Below, piece by piece: positions 7,122-13,278 of a stretch of 64,000 nucleotides of DNA (position 1 is its first letter; each line of letters starts with the position of its first letter). The stretch covers positions 1 to 64,000 of the forward strand of contig NZ_VMDW02000129.1 in the NCBI RefSeq assembly GCF_007644045.2. The letters are read 5' to 3'. The notes under the pieces are model-generated. The model did not search any database and had not been told where the DNA came from. It saw nothing but the letters and a program-made list of their open reading frames with translations. This stretch comes from Vogesella urethralis. Lineage in GTDB: Bacteria > Pseudomonadota > Gammaproteobacteria > Burkholderiales > Chromobacteriaceae. The position numbers and the translations under genes are program-made.

Positions 7122-7850
7122 TTAGATCAGGTTCAGGTCGGCCAGCGCTTGCTGGTAGGTGTTCCACACACGCTTGAGGCGGTGGCGGGCGCTGGGGCTG
7201 TAGCCGGGGTGCTGGATGGCTTCGGCGTAGGTCAGGCCGTCGCTGCGCACGGCGTTGATGTCGGCGCCGAAGGTGTGGCGGTCATAGTCCGGCATGTGGA
7301 TGACGCCGGCAAAGCGGTGGCGGTTGTCTTTGTACAGGGCGCTGTCTTCGATGCCGCGCCCTTGGTATTCCACCGGGCCAAAGAAGGGATTGCACCAGGC
7401 CACGATGTCGGCTTCCTGCAGGTCGGTGAGGATGGCGTGCAGGCCGTTGGCGGTTTCGACAAAGTCCAGCCCGCCGATCAGCGGCACATGGATGACGACG
7501 CGCAGGTCGTTGTCGGTGAGCAGGCCCAGCGCGTCGCTGCCCAGCAGGTAGGCTTTCAGCGGCACGAACACGGCGGCGCCGGTATCGATGACGACGTGGC
7601 CGTCGTGGTCGAGTACGCGCTCGATCATGGTGTCGAACTGTCGCGGGTCGATCTGCTGGTGGTTGTTCAGCAGTTCCAGCTCCTGCACCTGCAGCGCGGT
7701 GATGCGGCTAAAGGTGCGGTTTACCGGGTCGGTGTCCAGGCACAGCGGCAGCGTGCCGCTGGCGGCGAGGTGCTGCGCTACCAGGCTGGTGATGCCGCTT
7801 TTGAGGCAGCCGCCTTTGCCTTGCATGGTGATGTGTACGGTGCGTTGCAT
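7122..7850 (-). CDS. ParA/TraL-like P-loop ATPase
   Basis: About 242 aa. It resembles TraL of IncP plasmids and the ParA/MinD group. The deviant Walker A is GKGGCLKSGIT near residue 10, fitting KGGxxKS although the usual GK pair is CL-K. DTDPVNRTF follows near residue 40 and VVIDTGAAVFVPLKAYLL near residue 85 (Walker B region). Start MQRTVHITMQ (7850) has GGAG upstream. The neighbour upstream is a TraK-like protein, reproducing the plasmid traK-traL order. Known homologues act in conjugation or DNA segregation; its use in a phage is unknown. It could position or segregate phage DNA. Confidence 0.8.
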   Translation of the reverse strand: MQRTVHITMQGKGGCLKSGITSLVAQHLAASGTLPLCLDTDPVNRTFSRITALQVQELELLNNHQQIDPRQFDTMIERVLDHDGHVVIDTGAAVFVPLKAYLLGSDALGLLTDNDLRVVIHVPLIGGLDFVETANGLHAILTDLQEADIVAWCNPFFGPVEYQGRGIEDSALYKDNRHRFAGVIHMPDYDRHTFGADINAVRSDGLTYAEAIQHPGYSPSARHRLKRVWNTYQQALADLNLI

Positions 7851-7863
7851 GGGGTTCTCCTGA

Positions 7864-8238
7864 TTACCATTTGAGGGGTTGGCCGCGCTGCTGGCGGTAG
7901 TCGCCGCGGGCGGTGGTGGTGTCTGGCTTGCTGGCGGCGGTGGCTGCCTTGGGTGGCGTGGCCGCTGCGGGGGTTTGGCTTGCTTCATTTGCTGGCGTCT
8001 TTCTTTGCTGCCGGCGTGCGGCGGCCAAGTAGTTGCGGAACATTTCCGTGGTCATGGCCATGCCTGCCTCGCTGAGGGCGGCGGCAATGTCTGCCTGTGG
8101 GGTGCCTGCCTGAATCTGGCGTTCGATATCCGGCAGCAGCTGCCGGAATTTCTCGGCCTTGGTGAGTGGCCTGCTGGGGGTGGGCAGCTGCTGCAGCGCC
8201 GCTTTGGCTTGCTGCTGCCATGTGCTTTGCTCGCTCAT
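7864..8238 (-). CDS. TraK-like DNA-binding protein
   Basis: 124 aa. The first 80 residues (KFRQLLPDIERQIQAGTPQA, then LSEAGMAMTTEMFRNYLAAA) match the pattern of TraK-type plasmid proteins: a helix, 'I-x-A-G' turn, and a helix-turn-helix-like end (FRNYLAAARR). The C-terminal 45 residues are Ala/Thr/Pro/Lys-rich and disordered. IncP TraK binds DNA near oriT. Here three 11-bp iterons lie 17-45 bp upstream of its start, a likely binding site. It is followed 13 bp later by the ParA/TraL-like gene. Confidence 0.6.
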   Translation of the reverse strand: MSEQSTWQQQAKAALQQLPTPSRPLTKAEKFRQLLPDIERQIQAGTPQADIAAALSEAGMAMTTEMFRNYLAAARRQQRKTPANEASQTPAAATPPKAATAASKPDTTTARGDYRQQRGQPLKW

Positions 8239-8254
8239 GTGCCGGTTATCCTGT

Positions 8255-8297
8255 TGTTATGTGGCTGTTATGGCGCTGTTATGTGGTTGATATAACA
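8255..8297 (-). repeat. Three 11-bp iterons plus an inverted copy
   Basis: TGTTATG occurs at 8255-8261, 8266-8272 and 8277-8283, exactly 11 bp apart (one helical turn), and ATAACA, its inverse, follows near 8292-8297. The array sits directly upstream of the TraK-like gene. It could be an operator or a centromere-like (parS/oriT-like) site for that protein. Confidence 0.6.
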
Positions 8298-8304
8298 ACG
8301 CGGT

Positions 8305-8544
8305 TCAAATAGAAGCGGCACGGGGTAAGCCGTGCCGATGGGGGTGCCGGTAACGCCATCCGGCTGCTTGTTGGGGGCTTTCGCCCAGCTCGAACGTGAC
8401 GCCGTGACCAACGTCTTGCAGCGTCCTGATGCGGGGGCGCTGCGGGTCGGTGGTTACGCTGTTGTGGTGGTGCTTCTCGGCTGTGCTTGATTCTGTCGGC
8501 GGATGCCGAGTGCTAATTCGCGGCGGGTCCGATGACGCGGTCAA
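8305..8544 (-). CDS. Doubtful ORF, TTG start
   Basis: A 79-codon frame with only a TTG start and a His/Pro/Arg-rich composition, overlapping the end of the upstream coiled-coil gene by 32 bp. A 7-bp inverted repeat (GGCACGG/CCGTGCC, near 8317-8336) lies in its 3' part. It may be non-coding spacer. Listed so that the 8299-8512 interval is not left unexplained. Confidence 0.2.
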   Translation of the reverse strand: MTASSDPPRISTRHPPTESSTAEKHHHNSVTTDPQRPRIRTLQDVGHGVTFELGESPQQAAGWRYRHPHRHGLPRAASI

Positions 8545-8989
8545 TCAGCATGCCCTGCAGTTCGGCTGTCTGCTTGATCAGGTTTTCATGCAGGGTGATT
8601 CTTTCTCCCAGCTGGTTGACCGTGTTTGTCAGTGCCGCCTCTTTGGCGGCTGTGGTGGCCTGTAGCACGGCAATCTGCTGCTGTAGAGCCGCCATGCGGT
8701 CCTGCATTTGCTGTATGGGGGTTTTATGGGGGCGCTCGATCAGATGACTCAGATCGCCAGCCCGAACTGCGGCAAGAAGTTCAAGAAGCTCATCGGGTGG
8801 TTCAAGGTGGACCGTCAGGTTTGCCCCATGGGTTGTGGTGTGACCTTTGAAACCCAGTAGTGCCGGATTGTGATTGATTAGGTCCAGTGCCAACTGTCTG
8901 GTTTGCTCGGTGGTTTCGGCAAGCGCCAGTTCCAGCTCGCCAAGCGTTTTGCGGAAGCCGTCCGTGTGGGCGGCTATTTTTATTTCCAT
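8513..8989 (-). CDS. Coiled-coil early protein, first gene of pL operon
   Basis: 158 aa. Residues 1-60 look mixed alpha-beta; residues 95-150 (QDRMAALQQQIAVLQATTAA, then LGERITLHENLIKQTAELQG) have a clear heptad pattern, so it likely forms a coiled coil. No family is recognised. Start MEIKIAAHTD has GGAGAA upstream. As the first gene after the leftward promoter it holds the position of lambda N, but it lacks an Arg-rich N-terminal box-B-binding peptide, so antitermination is not supported by the sequence. Confidence 0.65.
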   Translation of the reverse strand: MEIKIAAHTDGFRKTLGELELALAETTEQTRQLALDLINHNPALLGFKGHTTTHGANLTVHLEPPDELLELLAAVRAGDLSHLIERPHKTPIQQMQDRMAALQQQIAVLQATTAAKEAALTNTVNQLGERITLHENLIKQTAELQGMLIDRVIGPAAN

Positions 8990-9014
8990 GCTGTTCTCCT
9001 GGTGTGTTCACTCG

Positions 9015-9040
9015 CCAGCCGTCTGGTGTCAGGCGGCTGG
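9015..9040 (-). promoter_or_regulatory. Interrupted hairpin in the pL leader
   Basis: CCAGCCG-t-CTG-gtgt-CAG-g-CGGCTGG forms a symmetrical stem of 7 plus 3 bp with a 4-nt loop, 26 bp upstream of the first leftward gene. No T-tract follows, so it is not a terminator. It is in the right place for a nut or put-like RNA element or a translational control hairpin. Confidence 0.4.
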
Positions 9041-9257
9041 GAAGTGCGTTCTGTATGTCCCCAGAACGTGGGTGGCTGATGCGTTGCGGCGCGGTGTGGC
9101 GTGCGCGGCAGGGGCGTCGTGATCTGCGCGTGTGTCCGGTGACATCGCCGGCGCCTGCTCCTCGTGAGTGTGGCGACCGGCGCGCATGGGCGCTGCATCA
9201 GGTGGATGGCTTCCCGTCGGGCGGACGGGTTGCGCATTCGTGGTTTGTTTAAGAGCT

Positions 9258-9333
9258 AACCGCAAACGGTTTGTATGGCGCAATGATTGACCGAATACGG
9301 TTAGCTGTCAAGCGTGAATAACCGTTTGCGGTT
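9258..9333. promoter_or_regulatory. OL-like operator array, three palindromes
   Basis: AACCG-N4-CGGTT occurs at 9258-9271 (perfect), 9289-9302 (GACCG-AATA-CGGTT) and 9320-9333 (perfect). Start-to-start spacing is exactly 31 bp twice, about three helical turns. A half site CGGTT lies at 9351-9355. The same palindrome occurs at 12030-12067 next to the repressor gene. The middle copy fills the spacer of the leftward promoter, so binding would block it. Confidence 0.85.
9283..9311 (-). promoter_or_regulatory. Leftward early promoter (pL-like)
   Basis: On the minus strand TTGACA (9311-9306) and AATCAT (9288-9283) are separated by 17 bp. The operator at 9289-9302 lies within the spacer. It would drive the leftward early operon from 8989 to 221. 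Confidence 0.75.
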
Positions 9334-9364
9334 TGCTTGTGTTGCAAAAACGGTTTGATGCATT

Positions 9365-9373
9365 TGGTATCAT
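9365..9373 (+). promoter_or_regulatory. Probable extended -10 promoter
   Basis: TGG followed by TATCAT (9368-9373) fits an extended -10 element, about 30 bp before the start of the rightward zinc-ribbon gene. The operator half site at 9351-9355 is just upstream. A good -35 is not visible. Confidence 0.4.
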
Positions 9374-9402
9374 TGATGCACATGTCTTGTGCTGGGGGTG
9401 TT

Positions 9403-9663
9403 ATGGAAGGCTTCTTTTTCTTGGTGGGTGGCTGCGTGGCTGCCTATCTGGCTGCGAAGAGTCGTGGCCGGTCCGGGTGGTGGTGGGTGCTGGGGTGGAT
9501 TGGCCTGGTGTGTGTGCTGGTTATGCCGTCGCGCAAGCTGGCGCCGGACGCACCGACGCCTGAGACGCATGTGCGCTGCCCGGATTGTCGAGAGTTGGTG
9601 AGGATGGATGCGCGGAAGTGCAAGCACTGTGGATGTGCGTTGATTCCACAGGTGGGTGATTAA
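9403..9663 (+). CDS. Small membrane protein with C-terminal zinc ribbon
   Basis: 86 aa. Residues 1-20 (MEGFFFLVGGCVAAYLAAK) and 27-42 (GWWWVLGWIGLVCVLV) form two transmembrane helices. The C-terminus has CPDC, 13 residues, then CKHCG, a four-Cys zinc ribbon expected in the cytoplasm. I chose ATG 9403 (GGGGGTG upstream) over earlier in-frame starts. It reads rightward from the OL side towards the lysogenic operon. Its function is unknown; small membrane proteins in immunity regions often act in superinfection exclusion. Confidence 0.65.
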   Translation: MEGFFFLVGGCVAAYLAAKSRGRSGWWWVLGWIGLVCVLVMPSRKLAPDAPTPETHVRCPDCRELVRMDARKCKHCGCALIPQVGD

Positions 9664-9760
9664 GTAAAACTACGAATAGATATAATTGACAACAAAGTGC
9701 AACATGGCGGCATGAATCAGACCATGCCAAACCTGTTGCGGGTGTTGTTGCCTGTAACGC

Positions 9761-10261
9761 CTAATCGCGGCTGTGTGCCGCCGGTGCCGGTGATGCCGGT
9801 TCCTGCTCGGGGCTGTTCCCGCCCTCGATAAACCGCTCAGACATACTGAGCGGTTTTTTTTTGAGCAGCAGGCTTTGCGCGGGGCCGGCTTGCCATAGCG
9901 CGTCCAGGATGTCGGCGGGGGTGTCGCCGGTGACGATGGCGATGGGTTCGCTGCTGATGCCTGCGGGTAGCGGCATGGCAGGGGTGAGGGTGGCGGCCAT
10001 GGTGCCGGCCAGCAGTTTGCTCAGCTGCCACGCGGTGGTGTCGCCCCATAGCTGGCGGGCGATATCGGCGCAGTCGTCACCGGTGATGATCTGGCGGTAG
10101 GTGATGCCGGCCAGATCGATGGCAATGCCGATCATGATGCGTTCGCCACTGGGGCTGTGCCAGTACAGCCAGCGGCCGCAGCCGGTGTAGCCGGGTGTGC
10201 GGGGCTGGCTTTGCGGGTTGGCTGCGCGCAGCGCGGCCAACATCTTGCTCATTTTGCTCAT
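9761..10261 (-). CDS. Unknown 166-aa protein, last gene of the lysogenic operon
   Basis: 166 aa starting MSKMSKMLAALRAAN. The middle (CGRWLYWHSPSGERIMIGIA and ITYRQIITGDDCADIARQLW) looks alpha-beta; the C-terminus is Pro/Ala/Glu-rich and probably disordered. No family is recognised. It overlaps the kinase stop by ATGA, so it is translationally coupled to it. With the kinase and the HTH protein it forms a three-gene unit downstream of the repressor, in the place of lambda rexB. Three in-frame ATGs (10261, 10252, 10243) are possible starts; the first is favoured by the coupling. Confidence 0.65.
   Translation of the reverse strand: MSKMSKMLAALRAANPQSQPRTPGYTGCGRWLYWHSPSGERIMIGIAIDLAGITYRQIITGDDCADIARQLWGDTTAWQLSKLLAGTMAATLTPAMPLPAGISSEPIAIVTGDTPADILDALWQAGPAQSLLLKKKPLSMSERFIEGGNSPEQEPASPAPAAHSRD
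9830..9862 (+). terminator. Intrinsic terminator for the rightward zinc-ribbon gene
   Basis: AAACCGCTCAG and CTGAGCGGTTT form an 11-bp stem with a 5-nt loop, followed by nine Ts on the plus strand. It sits inside the 3' codons of the opposite-strand 166-aa gene and would stop transcription that starts near 9380 from running into the lysogenic operon. Confidence 0.85.
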
Positions 10262-11025
10262 AGTCGATTGTCTATCCAGCCTGGCGCGGCGCGTTCTGTC
10301 AGGAAGGCGTAGGCGGCGTCGATGTCTTTTCTTTTTAGCATGCTCTGCCACCACTGGTGGATGTGCGGCCATGCGGCCTGCAGGATATGGCTGTGCCGGC
10401 TGGCTTTGTCGCGGGCTGCCTGGCGCTGCTGCGGGGTGGGTGTGCCGCCCCATGCAATATGCAAGGCCTTATTGTAGAACCGCTGCTGCGTGTTGTGGCG
10501 CAGCATTTTTGCCGTCCAGTGTTGGCCGCCCAGAATGTCGGCGTGGTCGATGGCGGCAAAGTCGCCGTGGCCGGTGCTGATGAGGTTGCCGGCGTTGCCG
10601 TCGATGGCCCATAGCCACTCGTGCAGCGCGATGCAGGTAGCGGTGTCTGGCCAGACGGCCAGCTCGTCGCCCCACGTCCATGCGTCCATCGCGTTGATGG
10701 GCATGCCTTCGATATGCTCGGTTGCCCAGCATAGCCATTCCTGATCGTTGCCGATATCGACTGCCGGAAAGAGCGTGGTCAATTCGTGACGGTTCAGTAC
10801 GATCAGCCAGGCGCGGCGGGCGGTGTTGATGCCGGCGGCGTGGTGCAGCAGGTGGCCGGCCACTTCGTTGGCCAGGCCTTTGCTGTCGGCCGGGAAGGCT
10901 TTGATGTGGGCGTGTACGCGGTTGGCGTACTCATCCCGGATTAAACATGCTCTGTGAAGTTGGGCTGTGGTGTGGCTGGTGGGTAGCGGGGCGATGAGGT
11001 GTCCGGTGTCCAGCAGCTTTATCAC
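10258..11025 (-). CDS. HipA-like protein kinase
   Basis: About 255 aa. The segment LANEVAGHLLHHAAGINTAR matches the N-lobe helix of HipA-type kinases. WLWAIDGNAGNLIS near residue 150 carries the catalytic Asp and metal-binding Asn (compare D-x-N-x-x-N), and FAAIDHADIL the DFG-equivalent Asp. It therefore belongs with the compact HipA-like (HipA_2-type) Ser/Thr kinases; no HipA N-terminal domain is present. The GTG at 11025 lies 2 bp after the stop of the HTH gene, so it is probably coupled; an in-frame ATG at 11118 is an alternative. Its target is unknown. It is co-oriented with the repressor and likely made in lysogens. Confidence 0.72.
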   Translation of the reverse strand: MIKLLDTGHLIAPLPTSHTTAQLHRACLIRDEYANRVHAHIKAFPADSKGLANEVAGHLLHHAAGINTARRAWLIVLNRHELTTLFPAVDIGNDQEWLCWATEHIEGMPINAMDAWTWGDELAVWPDTATCIALHEWLWAIDGNAGNLISTGHGDFAAIDHADILGGQHWTAKMLRHNTQQRFYNKALHIAWGGTPTPQQRQAARDKASRHSHILQAAWPHIHQWWQSMLKRKDIDAAYAFLTERAAPGWIDNRL

Positions 11026-11027
11026 GG

Positions 11028-11396
11028 TTACGGTCGGGGTGGTGGGGTTATGGCTCGTAAGAGCTGGGCGAGTATATCCGCCACCGCCGGATCTGGCGAG
11101 GAGGCTAGAAAGTTGCATGCTGCGTCCAGCAGCGGGTGCTGCTCGGTGAGGGTGTTGCTGTGCGGGGTGTCCATCCAGCCGGCGGGCAGTTGCAGGCTGT
11201 GTTCGATGTGGGTTGCCATCTTGTGGCTGATGGTGCGGCTGTGCTTGCCTGGCCAAGCCAGCCAGCGGCTGACTTGCGACGAGTCGCGGCCCAGCTGCTG
11301 CGCCAATGCCACCACGCCGCCGTGTCGTTCGACAAGGCGGCGCAGGTTTTGGTGGCGTATGGCGTGCTGGCTGTGCATGTCCGTGATTGTCTCCAT
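11028..11396 (-). CDS. HTH protein preceding the kinase
   Basis: 122 aa. Residues 12-60 (NLRRLVERHGGVVALAQQLG followed by SQVSRWL) form a Cro/CI-type helix-turn-helix. The C-terminal part (LLDAACNFLASSPDPAVADI) is helical and has no peptidase motif. It sits between repressor and kinase. It could be a HipB-like partner that binds or represses the kinase, or a second phage regulator. The order HTH then kinase matches hipB-hipA. Confidence 0.7.
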   Translation of the reverse strand: METITDMHSQHAIRHQNLRRLVERHGGVVALAQQLGRDSSQVSRWLAWPGKHSRTISHKMATHIEHSLQLPAGWMDTPHSNTLTEQHPLLDAACNFLASSPDPAVADILAQLLRAITPPPRP

Positions 11397-11492
11397 CTCG
11401 CTGCCGGGCAGGAATGACCGGGGCGGTCATCTGCGGTAATGAGATGGTCACGGCGCTGCATTTGATGCGGCTGGCGTGTGCCAGCTGGATAT

Positions 11493-12005
11493 TTATTGCG
11501 GTGGTTGCTGCTTGCGCAGTTGGTCGAGGGTGGATTTCATCTCGCCCGTTTCGGCCTTGAGGTCGTTGCTGGGGCGAGGTAGCAGCTCAAATGCTTGGGC
11601 AAATGCATCAATCGTTTGCTCTGTCAGGCTGCCACGCAAAAAAGCTTCTCTGGCAGATGTTGATAAGCGGCTAACCGGATCTTGTAGCAGATAGGTGTTT
11701 GCGGTTTGCTCTTGGAATGTCAGGTGCCCTGCAACCGGCTGAAGGTTGTATTTGCCCGCTGTGCTGGTTGGCAGTCGTTGTTCCAGATTCTCGTCCAGTA
11801 GGTCGCACGCTTTCATGCCGAATTTGGCGGCAATGATCTCTACGGTATCAATTCCTGCGGCGGACGCTTGCTGCCTGATGCGATTAATGGTGCCAAGCCC
11901 CAGGCCTGTAGTCTCCGCCAACTTGTTGTTGGTTGAGTACCGATCGTGCCGCTTCATCAGCAGTTCAAGGTTTTTAGCCAGCACGGCTTTGATTGACTTT
12001 TCCAT
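11493..12005 (-). CDS. CI-like prophage repressor without peptidase domain
   Basis: 170 aa. Residues 8-60 (AKNLELLMKRHDRYSTNNKL, then GLGLGTINRIRQQAS) form an HTH of the XRE type. The remainder is not the S24 LexA-like peptidase: no Ser-Lys dyad region or Ala-Gly cleavage site is visible. It is divergent from the Cro-like gene across two operator copies. The start codon has no ribosome-binding site, and a -10-like AATAAT lies 7 bp away, so its mRNA may be leaderless like lambda cI from pRM. It probably binds AACCG-N4-CGGTT. Confidence 0.82.
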   Translation of the reverse strand: MEKSIKAVLAKNLELLMKRHDRYSTNNKLAETTGLGLGTINRIRQQASAAGIDTVEIIAAKFGMKACDLLDENLEQRLPTSTAGKYNLQPVAGHLTFQEQTANTYLLQDPVSRLSTSAREAFLRGSLTEQTIDAFAQAFELLPRPSNDLKAETGEMKSTLDQLRKQQPPQ

Positions 12006-12011
12006 AAACGG

Positions 12012-12017
12012 ATTATT
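12012..12017 (-). promoter_or_regulatory. Possible pRM -10 giving a leaderless repressor mRNA
   Basis: AATAAT on the minus strand ends 7 bp before the repressor ATG at 12005. A transcript starting at the usual distance would begin at or next to that ATG. The -35 (CGCAAA) is poor, as expected for an activated promoter. Confidence 0.4.
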
Positions 12018-12024
12018 GCCGGAT

Positions 12025-12053
12025 TTGCAAACCGTTTGCGGCTCGTGTAGGCT
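12025..12053 (+). promoter_or_regulatory. Rightward early promoter (pR-like)
   Basis: TTGCAA (12025-12030) and TAGGCT (12048-12053) are 17 bp apart on the plus strand. The operator at 12030-12043 overlaps the spacer and the one at 12054-12067 follows the -10, so the repressor would cover the promoter. It would drive the Cro-like, CII-like and replication genes. Confidence 0.55.
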
Positions 12054-12067
12054 AACCGTATTCGGTT
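12030..12067. promoter_or_regulatory. OR-like operator array, two palindromes
   Basis: AACCG-TTTG-CGGCT (12030-12043, one mismatch) and AACCG-TATT-CGGTT (12054-12067, perfect) lie between the divergent repressor and Cro-like genes. Start-to-start spacing is 24 bp, against 31 bp in the OL-like array. Confidence 0.85.
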
Positions 12068-12081
12068 TGGGAAAGTCCGGA

Positions 12082-12339
12082 ATGGAATATCCTCTCTATA
12101 GCGCAGTCCTTGCGCAGCTTGATAAAACTCGCGGCGATTGGCCGGCAGTGGCGCGTGGCAGTGGTGTTCCACTGCCTACAGTTCGCAAGATTGGCCAGCG
12201 AGTTGCCACAAATCCGCGAATCTGCACGATTGAGCAGCTCGCGGCTTTCTTCAAGATTTCATATCAGCCCGGCGGCACCTCTGATCGGGTGCTGTCGGCT
12301 GATTCGGTTCCCCTGTTGCAGCTCGATTCCCCAGAGTAG
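12082..12339 (+). CDS. Cro-like regulator
   Basis: 85 aa, starting MEYPLYSAVLAQLDKTRGDW. A small HTH (WPAVARGSGVPLPTVRKIGQ) fills most of the protein. It is the first gene of the rightward operon, divergent from the repressor, and is followed by an intrinsic terminator before the CII-like gene, as in lambda. It probably binds the same operators. Confidence 0.75.
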   Translation: MEYPLYSAVLAQLDKTRGDWPAVARGSGVPLPTVRKIGQRVATNPRICTIEQLAAFFKISYQPGGTSDRVLSADSVPLLQLDSPE

Positions 12340-12351
12340 CTGCGGCTTTTT

Positions 12352-12374
12352 GCCCGTCCCCACGGGCGTTTTTT
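12352..12374 (+). terminator. tR1-like intrinsic terminator
   Basis: GCCCGT-CCCC-ACGGGC is followed by G and six Ts. It lies between the Cro-like and CII-like genes, the position of lambda tR1. Confidence 0.85.
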
Positions 12375-12441
12375 ATTCCCTGGTGCACATCGTAGTGGTC
12401 GTGTTTATCGATATCTACGTGAATTTTGAGAGGTTTGACAC

Positions 12442-12897
12442 ATGGACCCACTGGCAGCGGCACGCATCATCTGCGAGAGCAAACCGCATAGCATTGCGGC
12501 GGTGGCCGGCATGTTGGGTATGTCGCCCAAGGTGTTGGCTAACAAGCTCAACCCGCATAACGACACGCACCACCTGCGGCTGGATGAGGCGGTGCAGATC
12601 TCTGTGGCCACCAATGACCCGGCCATCTTGTTTGCGTTTGCCGAGCGCCTGGGCTTCGTGTGCATGCCGGCGCTGTTTGGTCCTGGCTGCGCCACGTCGC
12701 CCATTCTGGCGCTGTCCGGCTTGATGGCGGCGCATGGTGACGTGGGCGAGGCGATTGGCCTGGCTGTGGCAGATGGCCGCATTGATTGCGCTGAGTTGGC
12801 TGATTGCGAGGAGGCGTTGATGCGGGCCATGACCAAGATAGGTGAAATGGCGCTGGCTGTACGGGCTGCGCACAAGCGCGGCAGGGTGGCGGCGTAA
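12442..12897 (+). CDS. CII-family regulatory protein
   Basis: 151 aa. It matches the phage regulatory CII (Phage_CP76-type) family: MDPLAAARIICESKPHSIAA, then LGMSPKVLANKLNPHNDTHH and LRLDEAVQISVATNDPAIL, followed by a helical C-terminal half. These proteins bind DNA and influence the lysis-lysogeny choice. GAGAGG lies upstream of the ATG. The stop overlaps the next ATG (TAATG). Confidence 0.85.
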   Translation: MDPLAAARIICESKPHSIAAVAGMLGMSPKVLANKLNPHNDTHHLRLDEAVQISVATNDPAILFAFAERLGFVCMPALFGPGCATSPILALSGLMAAHGDVGEAIGLAVADGRIDCAELADCEEALMRAMTKIGEMALAVRAAHKRGRVAA

Positions 12898-13070
12898 TGT
12901 CCGGCCTGCGTGCGGTGCAAAGCCTGATGGCGCGACGGGCCTACCGCGTGAAAGCGGCGCCGCCGGAGCGCAAGCGGGAGGCGGGTAGCGCCTTGCTGCG
13001 CTCGCTTATCGCGCTGCTGGATGCCGAGGAGAGGCGCCGTGAACTGGATGCAGGTAAGCGGGGCCGTTGA
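12897..13070 (+). CDS. 57-aa basic early protein
   Basis: 57 aa starting MSGLRAVQSLMARRAYRVKA and ending ELDAGKRGR. It is Arg/Ala/Leu-rich and probably a helical hairpin. It overlaps the stop of the CII-like gene and the start of the following gene, as in a compact early operon. No family is recognised. Confidence 0.55.
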   Translation: MSGLRAVQSLMARRAYRVKAAPPERKREAGSALLRSLIALLDAEERRRELDAGKRGR

Positions 13071-13266
13071 GGCGGATGCCAGCTACCTGCTGGCACTGCA
13101 TCGTGCTGGCTGGCGTGACTGGAAAAAGCGCGAGGAGGCGCGGCTGCGCGGGCTGTATTCGCCGGAGCACATGAAGGCGGTGCAGCGCATTTTGCAGTCG
13201 AACCGAGTGGATTTTGAGCCGTATCGGCAGCTGCCAACCAGGCAGTGGTATGGCCGTGGTGAGTAA
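13039..13266 (+). CDS. 75-aa hypothetical protein
   Basis: 75 aa with a GTG start at 13039 (GAGGAG 7 nt upstream). Residues such as SYLLALHRAGWRDWKKREEA and YSPEHMKAVQRIL suggest two or three helices. No family is recognised. It lies between the CII-like and replication genes. Confidence 0.6.
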   Translation: MNWMQVSGAVEADASYLLALHRAGWRDWKKREEARLRGLYSPEHMKAVQRILQSNRVDFEPYRQLPTRQWYGRGE

Positions 13267-13278
13267 TGGAGGTGGGTT

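Larger units (their letters stand above)
8990..9402. other. Non-coding control region (OL side)
   Basis: About 410 bp without a credible gene. It holds an RNA hairpin at 9015-9040, three operator palindromes at 9258-9333, the leftward promoter at 9283-9311 and a probable extended -10 promoter for the rightward gene at 9365-9373. The interval 9041-9257 shows nothing I recognise. Confidence 0.7.

Noticed and set aside
8255..8297. CRISPR-like repeats
   Set aside because: 11-bp period without spacers; no cas genes anywhere in the window.
9029..9283. Leftward 84-codon frame in the OL region
   Set aside because: Runs through the operators and the promoter; composition is that of a shadow frame.
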